A DNA stretch of 64,000 nucleotides, from NCBI GenBank assembly GCA_039714395.1, contig JBDLJH010000003.1, forward strand, positions 1 through 64,000. Reading direction: 5' to 3'. Numbering within the stretch: position 1 is the stretch's first letter; every line of letters starts with the position of its first letter. Source of the stretch: JAPHSX01 sp039714395 (GTDB taxonomy: Bacteria; Pseudomonadota; Gammaproteobacteria; Thiohalomonadales; Thiohalomonadaceae). Shown one piece after another: positions 53,907-61,406 of this stretch. The notes below the pieces were generated by a model. It made no database searches and had not been told where the DNA came from. It was given only the letters and a program-made list of their open reading frames with translations. A program made the position numbers and the translations under genes.

Positions 53907-54155
53907 TTATTTAGTCAGATCAGCATCATCAGCCTTGGGGCTTTCGTTACGATAATTATTAACTACGTCAGCCGCCTTCTGTCCATCCATCTTCACATCG
54001 GGGTGACTCTCCTGTGAAGCACTAATATTCACAGTCTGCAAGGTAGTATTCTTGCTAACAGATTTACCATGATCCTCGTGCAAGGCCATGCGAGAACAAC
54101 CGAGTGGTACGGCGACAATCACAAGCAGCAGTAACATGCGCATTTTATTGTCCAT
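53907..54155 (-). CDS. Small Tad-locus lipoprotein
   Basis: An 82-residue protein with a signal peptide MDNKMRMLLLLVIVAVPLGC, a good lipobox (PLGC), so a predicted outer-membrane or periplasmic lipoprotein. The mature 64 residues are hydrophilic and include a C-terminal DGQKAADVVNNYRNE motif. It occupies the place where other Tad operons have CpaD/RcpB, between the secretin and tadZ, but shows no recognisable CpaD domain. Its start overlaps the end of the secretin gene by 11 bases. A role in secretin assembly is inferred from position only. A longer upstream start exists but lacks a signal-like N-terminus. Confidence 0.75.
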   Translation of the reverse strand: MDNKMRMLLLLVIVAVPLGCSRMALHEDHGKSVSKNTTLQTVNISASQESHPDVKMDGQKAADVVNNYRNESPKADDADLTK

Positions 54156-55620
54156 TTGCTTTCTCCTCATACTGATCACTCAGATCTTTATTTCCACCTG
54201 CTTCAGCTATTGTCGGCTCGTAGACTTTATGACCATACTGGCCATCTAGCCCACTCTCCTTCTGCTTCGATTTTTCATCCTGATCCGATTTTCTGTTACG
54301 ATCCGAACTTGCTTCCAAATTACCCATGAGGTATTGATCGAGCCAGCTGGGAGGAACGAAACTATCCGTTGGTGCAACAAGAGTACCTGCCGCCACCGGC
54401 TTGACTAGATGCGGTGTAACAATCACAACCAGTTCAGTTTCCTGACGTTGAAAGCGAGAACTTCTGAATAGAGCTCCCAAAATGGGAATATCACCAAGAC
54501 CCGGTATTTGATCCGCAGCATTTTGCATATCACTCTGCAACAGGCCCGCGACGGCAAAGCTCTGCCCATCGGCCATTTCAACAGTAGTAGCAGTACGGCG
54601 AGTAGATATGGAGGGTGGCGAACCGGTATCCACTATTGTGGAAACCTCTGAGTTGAACTTCAAATTGATCTTTTCACTACTTAAAACGGTAGGGGTGAAT
54701 TTCAGACCCACACCAAACTCCTTAAACTCATTGCCGACATTACCTGTACTACCAACAATTTGATAAGGAAATTCACCACCAGCAAGGAAACTCGCCTCCT
54801 GTCCACTCATGGCAACCAGATTGGGTTCAGCCAGCGTCTTTGCCAGCCCCTTACCTTCAAGTAAACGCAGGTTTGCGGTCAGGTTGTCAACAATACTCCC
54901 CCCAATCTCTATTATATTGAGTGCACCACCAATCCCCTCATTAAGATTACCTGTTGTCGCAAGAGCTCCGTGTGAATAACTATAAGTTCCAGCAAAATTA
55001 GATGCCGTAAGCCCGATACCAAACTCATGTGCTGCATCACGGGTTATTTCAGCAATCTTTACCTCAAGCATAACCTGTTGGCCACCAGCCACCTGTAACA
55101 TATTGAGAACCTTGTTCTTCGGTACATAGCTGGCAGCAATAGCAACAGCAGCATCAACTGCCAGGGCATCGGAGACCTCCCCGGATAGCATCACCGAATC
55201 ATTGGCACCACGCACCTGAATCATCTCTTCGTGAGGCATCACCTCGTAGAGCTTACGCTTAATCCCCTCCAGGTCGTATCCAACCACCACATCCATCAGT
55301 GAGATAAGGCTGCGATTTTTGTCACGGAAGACCAGATTAGTATGACCAGGCTTACTACCGAGGATCAGCACCTGTCTTGAGGACAGAAGTTTTATATCAG
55401 CAATTTCCGGATTACCAATCACCACCTGATCCAGTGGTTTCTGCGAATAGATGATTTGCGACTTACCAATAGAAAGCCTCATCTCACTGGTCTTCTTAAC
55501 ACCACCAAACTCCAGGATGACACGCTCCGCCGCCATTGCGACCGAAGCCAGGGACAGCATCACAAGCAGCAGTAGCTGCTTAAGTATGCCTGGATTGATT
55601 ATGTTCACTTTTTTACTCAT
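54145..55620 (-). CDS. rcpA: Tad pilus secretin RcpA/CpaC
   Basis: The outer-membrane secretin through which the Flp pilus exits. The 491-residue protein has a signal peptide (LLLLVMLSLASVAMAAE), an N-terminal T2SS-type domain (LSIGKSQIIYSQKPLDQVVI, NPEIADIKLLSSRQVLILGS), a BON/secretin segment (MIQVRGANDSVMLSGEVSDA) and the secretin core (VMLEVKIAEITRDAAHEFGI, FLAGGEFPYQIVGSTGNVGN, FAVAGLLQSDMQNAADQIPG, LGDIPILGALFRSSRFQRQE, LVVIVTPHLVKPVAAG). It has an AGGAG site. It is 15 bases from cpaB and overlaps the small lipoprotein gene. Confidence 0.96.
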   Translation of the reverse strand: MSKKVNIINPGILKQLLLLVMLSLASVAMAAERVILEFGGVKKTSEMRLSIGKSQIIYSQKPLDQVVIGNPEIADIKLLSSRQVLILGSKPGHTNLVFRDKNRSLISLMDVVVGYDLEGIKRKLYEVMPHEEMIQVRGANDSVMLSGEVSDALAVDAAVAIAASYVPKNKVLNMLQVAGGQQVMLEVKIAEITRDAAHEFGIGLTASNFAGTYSYSHGALATTGNLNEGIGGALNIIEIGGSIVDNLTANLRLLEGKGLAKTLAEPNLVAMSGQEASFLAGGEFPYQIVGSTGNVGNEFKEFGVGLKFTPTVLSSEKINLKFNSEVSTIVDTGSPPSISTRRTATTVEMADGQSFAVAGLLQSDMQNAADQIPGLGDIPILGALFRSSRFQRQETELVVIVTPHLVKPVAAGTLVAPTDSFVPPSWLDQYLMGNLEASSDRNRKSDQDEKSKQKESGLDGQYGHKVYEPTIAEAGGNKDLSDQYEEKANGQ

Positions 55621-55635
55621 GCCAGTCGCTCCTGT

Positions 55636-56484
55636 TTATTTCTCAGTCGTAGCAGGAAGTTTTTTACCTTCTTTCACTGTCTGCTTCTTAATGTCCAGTC
55701 CGCGTATAACTTCAACCGTTGGACGGCGTACTCGCTTGTAGACCTTTACCTTGGTTGGCTTGTCCGTGGGAACAAGGTCACTCAACTGTATCGTCTTCAC
55801 CTCAAGTATTGAGGCATCATATTCATTCCTCAGCAACAAGTTGAGCTCACCGACTGTACTGGCCAGTGTCAACTTCTGTCCTTCAGAGGTACTCACCAGC
55901 AGGGTCACCGCATTAACTACCTTGGGGTCAGCCTCATCCTCGGAACTAATTTGATCGACACCAAGAACCGACACATTTTGCATCAGCACGCGGTTTACCG
56001 GCTTTTTATCTTTTCTGCCCACCGAAGTGGTATGCAAGACATCCACATAATTTCCTGGAAGTACGAATCCAGCAACACCACGCACTTCTGTTACGGCAAT
56101 AGTGATTGCACGCATATCCTCGGGAATTCTCGCTGGCAGACCACCTTTAGCACCGTGGGGCGACAATTTATAGTGCAAGATCACCTCACCCTTTCTCATC
56201 TGCTTTAGTACGATTGGTGGATCTTCACCCACAACATCATCGATCGAACTGAAGTAGTTCTCTGGAAGGCTCTTCTTGGGCCAATCAATGGTATCCAGCA
56301 TCACCTTATCGAGCCTGGTACCCATTTTCAGATCCACCTTGGCGACAATTACAGGTACCGTTTCAACCCGTTCGACGGTCGTAGCCGAAGTCACTTGTTG
56401 ATCAACCATCGTCTTCGCCAGAAAGACCGCTGCGAGACCGGCAACCATTGCCACCACCAGTATTATCAGCGCCCTCATTTGCAT
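55636..56484 (-). CDS. cpaB: Tad pilus assembly protein CpaB/RcpC
   Basis: A 282-residue periplasmic protein anchored by one N-terminal helix (ALIILVVAMVAGLAAVFLAK). It has an SAF/beta-clip domain (VETVPVIVAKVDLKMGTRLD, LPARIPEDMRAITIAVTEVR, GVAGFVLPGNYVDVLHTTSV), the region typical of CpaB. It probably shapes the secretin channel or binds cell-wall material. The C-terminus is basic (KVKVYKRVRRPTVEVIRGLD). AGGAG lies seven bases before the ATG. It lies between the AAA+ ATPase gene and the secretin. Confidence 0.94.
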   Translation of the reverse strand: MQMRALIILVVAMVAGLAAVFLAKTMVDQQVTSATTVERVETVPVIVAKVDLKMGTRLDKVMLDTIDWPKKSLPENYFSSIDDVVGEDPPIVLKQMRKGEVILHYKLSPHGAKGGLPARIPEDMRAITIAVTEVRGVAGFVLPGNYVDVLHTTSVGRKDKKPVNRVLMQNVSVLGVDQISSEDEADPKVVNAVTLLVSTSEGQKLTLASTVGELNLLLRNEYDASILEVKTIQLSDLVPTDKPTKVKVYKRVRRPTVEVIRGLDIKKQTVKEGKKLPATTEK

Positions 56485-56519
56485 AGTTGTTCTCCTCGCA
56501 TTATTTCAAGTTGTTATCA

Positions 56520-57875
56520 TTAATTCAGAAAATAGGCATTCCACGCCTGCCTAAGTAACTCTTTACTGACAACCGGTTTACGATCTTCAAATAAAGAGAA
56601 GTCGATGACCTTGTTGATTAATTCTTTTGGATGGCTTGCTGTCATTCTACGCCCTTTCGGAACATACATTTCTTCTATCAGAAACCGTACCATCTCAGGG
56701 TCAAACTCAAGTGCATTTGTTATACAATATTGTTTAAAAATTTCTTCGTATTCCTTATTGGAAATATAGTCCATATGTATCTTATAGCCCAGTCTACGAA
56801 GAAATGCCTCATCCGCCAGCTGATCCGGAGAAATATTAGTAGAAAAAATTGGAATTACATCAAAAGGGATACGCAACTTGAGTCCAGTATGCAGACTGAG
56901 ATAATCCACACTGTTTTCCAACGGTAATATCCAGCGATTAAGCAGTTGTGAGGTATTGACTACCTGGCGACCCAGGTCATCTATCAATAATAGTCCACCG
57001 TTGGCACGCATCTGCAATGGCGCATCATAAAAACCGGTTCCGGTCTGGTACTTCAAATCCAGCATATCCAGGGTTAACTCGCCAGCAGCCATGATTACTG
57101 GGCGCTCACATCGCACCCAGCGTTGATCATATCCACTTTCATGCTCACTCGACACTAGACGAGGCGCATCTTGATTCTGTGTAGAACGTGCCTTATGGCT
57201 AGTCGGGTCGAAGACACGGATGATCTGCCCCTCAACCTCTACTGCATATGGAATAAGAATATCACCACGCAACAAATTAACCATATGGCCGGCAACGAAG
57301 GTCTTGCCTGTTCCTGCAGGACCAAAAAGAAAGATGGAATTACCACTATTAAAAGCAGCGCCTATCTGTCGTAGCACCTGTGGATCTATCACCAGATTGC
57401 TATAGGCACTTTCCATCATCTCTCGATTGACCACCTGATCCTTGATGGTCTGCATCTCAACACGTTGACAGTAGTCTGCATAACTGACCGGCAGTGGCCC
57501 TACATAGGCGTTTTCTTCATAGTAGGCGTGAGCCCTCTCCCTGCCGCTATCTGTCAAGGTAAGGTGCAGAATCTCTCCGATACTAGTTTTAATTCGGCTG
57601 TGCGCTTCGATCAGCGCCTCACTTCTAAGAAAAGCAATCGGCTCATCAAACAACGACACGGGAATGCACATCTTGCGCGCCAGCTCATCGGTGCGCTGAG
57701 TACCACCAATATAAAGGGACTTTAGAAGGATTTTGTGAAGAAGCGAAATAGAAACGTCAAGTTCTTCGAGTGTTTTCGCCTTCTCAGGAACAGCAAGTTC
57801 AGATTGTACAGTGCTGGTTTTTCCCAGCTTCTTATGCCGGTACAGCTTCAGCGGATCATTAACGAAGTTAGACAT
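56520..57875 (-). CDS. Tad-locus AAA+ ATPase with N-terminal winged-helix-like region
   Basis: A 451-residue predicted AAA+ ATPase outside the canonical Tad set. Residues ~40-130 look like a winged helix (ISLLHKILLKSLYIGGTQRT, LTDSGRERAHAYYEENAYVG). The ATPase core has Walker A NSIFLFGPAGTGKTFVAGHM (about 175-195), Walker B ANGGLLLIDDLGRQVVNTSQ, sensor-1-like VIPIFSTNISPDQLADEAFL and an Arg-rich FLRRLGYKIHMDYIS segment. A C-terminal lid has KGRRMTASHPKELINKVIDF. It resembles ATPases seen in some other Tad loci, but I know of no assigned function. It lies between the prepilin peptidase and cpaB genes. A remodelling or regulatory role for the secretin/platform is inference. Confidence 0.83.
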   Translation of the reverse strand: MSNFVNDPLKLYRHKKLGKTSTVQSELAVPEKAKTLEELDVSISLLHKILLKSLYIGGTQRTDELARKMCIPVSLFDEPIAFLRSEALIEAHSRIKTSIGEILHLTLTDSGRERAHAYYEENAYVGPLPVSYADYCQRVEMQTIKDQVVNREMMESAYSNLVIDPQVLRQIGAAFNSGNSIFLFGPAGTGKTFVAGHMVNLLRGDILIPYAVEVEGQIIRVFDPTSHKARSTQNQDAPRLVSSEHESGYDQRWVRCERPVIMAAGELTLDMLDLKYQTGTGFYDAPLQMRANGGLLLIDDLGRQVVNTSQLLNRWILPLENSVDYLSLHTGLKLRIPFDVIPIFSTNISPDQLADEAFLRRLGYKIHMDYISNKEYEEIFKQYCITNALEFDPEMVRFLIEEMYVPKGRRMTASHPKELINKVIDFSLFEDRKPVVSKELLRQAWNAYFLN

Positions 57876-57994
57876 GATGTCCTTGTCTTATAGTTATACC
57901 AAACAACTCATTCACCCAAGTCATAGTTCTAAAGATAGGCCAACCGCAATCGAGTTACAACACCCATTTACTTGCCATCAAAACAATAGAAATT

Positions 57995-58588
57995 CTAAAC
58001 ATGTATGTACAGTATAGTTAGTAAAGTTCCAAATGCTATGGGCACTGCATACGGTATAGTCTTTTCCCTGGTGAAATCAGTTAAGCCTGGCTCGTATAGT
58101 TTCACATCTACGCGCCATACAAATCTAAAATATAATGATTTAAGTCTTAGGTATAATGCTCGTAAGAGCGCAAAGAAACCACCGTGCAGTACTACTATCG
58201 CCAAAGACATGACAAAACCTGTCAATGCGATACCCAGGAGAACGGTCAATGCCTGAAAGCCACCGACAATAGCACCAACCGATGCGATTAATTTCACATC
58301 TGCGGCTCCAAACCACTTCAACAGCCACAAAGGGAATGTCAAACTGAATAACAGAGCAAATCCCAGACCCGACTGAAGCAGTCCATCCACACCAGAGAAC
58401 ATAAAGTGCATCACTGGACCTACTATCCATCCAGACATGCTAAAGAAATTTGGGACTTTCTTTTCCCTCAAATCAGCCATTGCAGAGGGTATCAAGATGA
58501 TTGATAACACAAAGACCGTCACCAAATCAGGCGAAAAAGTTTTTAAAATGTGGCTAAAACTCAAATAAGCTGTAATGTCACCTTCCAC
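57995..58588 (-). CDS. tadV: Type IV/Flp prepilin peptidase (TadV/CpaA)
   Basis: A 197-residue aspartic prepilin peptidase that removes the Flp leader. About five or six membrane helices are seen. The two catalytic aspartates are present: one in IPSAMADLREKKVPNFFS (ADxxxxxxPN pattern) and one in WFGAADVKLIASVGAIVG (the GxxD/GAADVKL motif). The methylase half found in PilD is absent, as usual for TadV. The start is a GTG at 58588. It is directly downstream of flp and upstream of the AAA+ gene. Confidence 0.94.
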   Translation of the reverse strand: MEGDITAYLSFSHILKTFSPDLVTVFVLSIILIPSAMADLREKKVPNFFSMSGWIVGPVMHFMFSGVDGLLQSGLGFALLFSLTFPLWLLKWFGAADVKLIASVGAIVGGFQALTVLLGIALTGFVMSLAIVVLHGGFFALLRALYLRLKSLYFRFVWRVDVKLYEPGLTDFTREKTIPYAVPIAFGTLLTILYIHV

Positions 58589-58682
58589 TAGCCCTCAAAT
58601 CCTTTCTAATATCCCGCTCAGAACGAAGAAACTCCACCCTCCTCACAGAGGGCAGAGCTGCTAGCCACCTTATTTTACTGAA

Positions 58683-58886
58683 TTATTCAGCAGGGGCGAC
58701 ATAACCTGTACAGGTGGTTTTATCAGCTAAACAATTGGTAACTTCATTAAATAGAGTTCTCATCTGAGCACTCATCAGAATAACAACCGCCGCCACAGCA
58801 AGTGCAACCAGCGCAACCATCATGGCGTACTCAACCATCGTTACACCCGACTCATCGTTATAGAATTTTTTCATCATTTTCAACAT
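58683..58886 (-). CDS. flp: Flp-type pilin
   Basis: The major subunit of the Tad pilus. The 67-residue prepilin has a short charged leader (MLKMMKKFYNDESG), then the conserved VTMVEYAMMVALVALAVAAV helix with the Glu-Tyr pair of Flp pilins, and a polar C-terminus with two cysteines (NCLADKTTC) that may pair. TadV is expected to cleave after the Gly of DESG. AAAGGAG lies seven bases before the first ATG. It is the first gene of the leftward Tad operon; a long noncoding region precedes it. Confidence 0.96.
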   Translation of the reverse strand: MLKMMKKFYNDESGVTMVEYAMMVALVALAVAAVVILMSAQMRTLFNEVTNCLADKTTCTGYVAPAE

Positions 58887-59020
58887 TTCACAACTCCTTT
58901 AAGAACACTTACTTTATCAACTACACCTAGTTATAAATCTACACCCATTTATTTAATTTGCAAGGAAACTATGTGGAAAAAGTACAGTTTCTTTACATGA
59001 TTTGATATGCAGCGGTGGTA

Positions 59021-59038
59021 GGCATCACCGGTGATGCC
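59021..59038. promoter_or_regulatory. 18-bp perfect palindrome upstream of flp
   Basis: GGCATCACCGGTGATGCC is its own reverse complement. It lies about 135 bases before the flp start in the divergent region. Size and symmetry fit an operator for a dimeric regulator of the Tad operon; no T run makes a terminator unlikely. Confidence 0.5.
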
Positions 59039-59078
59039 ACATAATTGCCATAGCAAATACTGCCTGGCCATATTTACG

Positions 59079-59295
59079 TCTACAGCCAAAGCAGTAACGT
59101 ATAACGATGTAGTCAAATTTCACGCCTAGTACACCATTGAACATAAACTATGCACTATAGTTTAGCTCGTTACCTCTGTATGTCATCGCCAATTTGCTCA
59201 TCAAGGTAGTAAGAACTAAGTCCGCAGCAAATATGCCCTACAGTAACGGTACAACTCGGGATGGGCCACTGCTACCATGTATGACATAAACTATG
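59079..59295. other. Candidate structured element in the flp upstream region
   Basis: TAAACTAT (59144-59151) pairs with ATAGTTTA (59157-59164). TATGTCAT (59179-59186) pairs with ATGACATA (59281-59288), enclosing ATTTGC/GCAAAT (59192-59197 with 59227-59232) and an alternative GGTAG/CTACC pairing (59204-59208 with 59272-59276). The nested and competing pairings suggest RNA structure, but it matches no riboswitch I recognise, and chance cannot be excluded. Confidence 0.3.
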
Positions 59296-59492
59296 AAGCA
59301 ATACCCTGTCGAAGATTACATTTACTTATGCCGGCATCAGCCTGACTTATGCCTCATTTCCTTATCAAATAGATGGGGTTCCACATGGGCACGATTTCAT
59401 ATTCGAGTACATTAGAATCACCGAATATCAGAATGGACGGACAGTTACCCCCTGTTGAGGTTCAAGCCATTATGGTGTGATGGATTACCAAT

Positions 59493-61034
59493 ATGCATAA
59501 ATATCTAAAACTCAATTTCCAAACGACAATCCTGGCCGCCATTGCCATCACTTTGTATTGGTTTCTACCACTCAGTGACTCCGATTATTTTTGGCACCTA
59601 AAAACAGGGGAGCTAATTTATAACTCACATTCAATCCTTTCAACTGACCCATTTTCATTCACCATGCAGGGCGAGAAATGGGTACTGCATGAGTGGTTAT
59701 TTCAATTATTGCTTTACATCACACATAACATCCTTGGCGAGAACGGCTTAAGAGGCCTCATTGTATTCACTATAGGGGCAACTCTTTATTTCTCTCGTTC
59801 AGCAACAGTAGTCAGAGAGCAAAACAGAAACATTTCACTTATCCTTGCATTATGGGTTTTACTGACATTTTTTCCATTTATGACACCCAGGCCACAAATC
59901 GCCTCATATCTACTTTTTTCATATTATCTATATGCTATAAATCTGGCGATAACAACAAAACAAACAAAATACCTGCTACCTCTACCCTTTGTCATGGTGC
60001 TCTGGGTGAACCTGCATGGCGGCTATATTATCGGAATCACTCTTCTTTCTCTCTTCACCGCCATATCATGGTTGAATGACAAACAAAATACTTCTCACGA
60101 TAAACCTACAAACATCACAAAACACCTCGCATTAATAACACTGTTCACCCTTTTTGCATCGGCAATTAACCCGGACTTTATTCATCACTGGAAGTACCCC
60201 TTCTATGTGCTATCAATGAAAGCCACATCAAAAATAGGAGAATGGCACAGCCCAAACTTCAAACAAGCCTATGCGTACTCATTTTTACTCCTCTCCATGC
60301 TGTTTATGTTTTTATCCGCTTACACCAAAGCCAGACCATCTATAGAGAAACTAATTATTCCGTTGTTTTTTGTTATGGCAGCATTCATCTCCGCCAGAAA
60401 TATCCCTTTCGCACTAATAACTATCGTGACATTCTTCCCGAAACCCGATGAAATCGACACCAAATCATTTGGATTTATCAGGGACATATACGGTGCATGG
60501 AAAAGAAAATATACAGCACTAGTATCAACCGGCTCCAATATTGGACAAATGGAATACGTGACAAACTGGATAATCCTCATCTCACTCGCTTTAGCCATTC
60601 CCCTTGCAAATTTAAAGATAAACAATCTTCAGGATACATACCCACATCAGGCCGTCGACTATTTTATTGAGAAAGAACTACACGGCAATATTCTGAATGA
60701 ATATGGGGACGGGGGCTACCTTATATATAGACTTCACCCTTCAAGCCGCGTATTTATCGATGGACGAGCGGACATGTATGGCGACAAACTTTTCTCAGAG
60801 TATATAAAATTAATGCAAGGGACTGCAGAGTGGGAATCAATCTTCAATAATCACGAAATTGATTACATTATCTGCGAAAATGACACTCCCATTCGTCAAT
60901 TGTTATTGCAGTCAGATAACTTTAAAACCCTGTATGCAGACGATCATTACTCCGTTATAAAGAACCTACAACAGAATCATGGCCGCACCCAAGAAATAGA
61001 AAAAGAGATAGTACCAGTATCAGATAATAAATAA
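59493..61034 (+). CDS. Polytopic membrane protein, GT-C-like, function unknown
   Basis: A 513-residue inner-membrane protein with about 10-11 hydrophobic helices up to residue ~385 and a C-terminal soluble domain (NILNEYGDGGYLIYRLHPSS, VFIDGRADMYGDKLFSEYIK, IDYIICENDTPIRQLLLQ). The first outer loop carries PLSDSDYFWHLKTGELIYNS, then DPFSFTMQGEKWVLHEWLFQ. An acidic DxD-type pair in the first loop with this helix layout is seen in GT-C lipid-sugar transferases, and related proteins are common but uncharacterised. The ribosome site is weak. It is divergent from flp, so a link to pilus glycosylation is possible but unproven. Confidence 0.75.
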   Translation: MHKYLKLNFQTTILAAIAITLYWFLPLSDSDYFWHLKTGELIYNSHSILSTDPFSFTMQGEKWVLHEWLFQLLLYITHNILGENGLRGLIVFTIGATLYFSRSATVVREQNRNISLILALWVLLTFFPFMTPRPQIASYLLFSYYLYAINLAITTKQTKYLLPLPFVMVLWVNLHGGYIIGITLLSLFTAISWLNDKQNTSHDKPTNITKHLALITLFTLFASAINPDFIHHWKYPFYVLSMKATSKIGEWHSPNFKQAYAYSFLLLSMLFMFLSAYTKARPSIEKLIIPLFFVMAAFISARNIPFALITIVTFFPKPDEIDTKSFGFIRDIYGAWKRKYTALVSTGSNIGQMEYVTNWIILISLALAIPLANLKINNLQDTYPHQAVDYFIEKELHGNILNEYGDGGYLIYRLHPSSRVFIDGRADMYGDKLFSEYIKLMQGTAEWESIFNNHEIDYIICENDTPIRQLLLQSDNFKTLYADDHYSVIKNLQQNHGRTQEIEKEIVPVSDNK

Positions 61035-61406
61035 GAAACCTGAAAGATATAACTCACGCATACAAGTTCTCAACCCTGCATCTGGTTGCAATGTGGAAGC
61101 CATTTATTAACATTAATATCAATAAGTGATCATAGTAAGCCCTGCATTATCGCTATCACTTACTACCAATATACTTAATGCCTGACGTTATTGATCTCCA
61201 CCCAGTACGGCCATCCATGAAAGTCATCATTGTAGCCTTGAGTCACTTGACTATAACCAAGTATTTTACTATGTTATCGAATGTGCAGTAACTGCACATT
61301 CGGATTAGCACCACTGTGCGCCGCAACGTCGGCGAGGTAGTAGCAGTTGTAGTGCAGGCCGTGATACGTGTCATTCAATAACTGTAACTGTGAGGAGTAT
61401 TCACAC
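61035..61406. other. Noncoding leader region upstream of dsrA
   Basis: 372 bases with no gene. It contains a 25-bp inverted repeat (described separately) and an imperfect TAAGTGA...TCACTTA pairing near 61126-61173. A standard sigma-70 promoter could not be chosen with confidence. Confidence 0.7.
61278..61302. promoter_or_regulatory. 25-bp perfect inverted repeat upstream of dsrA
   Basis: CGAATGTGCAGT, one base, ACTGCACATTCG: 12-bp perfect arms with a single central base, 104 bases before the dsrA start. No T run follows on either strand. It is best read as the operator of a dimeric regulator; a stem in the 5' UTR is the alternative. Confidence 0.6.

Larger units (their letters stand above)
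58887..59492. other. Divergent noncoding region upstream of flp
   Basis: 606 bases without a gene between flp (left) and a membrane-protein gene (right). It contains an 18-bp perfect palindrome, a TAAACTAT hairpin, a repeated 12-mer (ACATAAACTATG at 59141 and 59284) and TATGTCAT/ATGACATA arms bracketing about 95 bases. No standard promoter could be assigned. Confidence 0.7.

Noticed and set aside
58900..58990. Sigma-54 promoter for flp
   Set aside because: A TTGCA is present upstream of flp, but there is no GG at the required -24 spacing.
59179..59288. Cyclic-di-GMP or other known riboswitch upstream of the pilus genes
   Set aside because: The outer stem is present, but none of the conserved GEMM or other riboswitch core motifs I know could be found.
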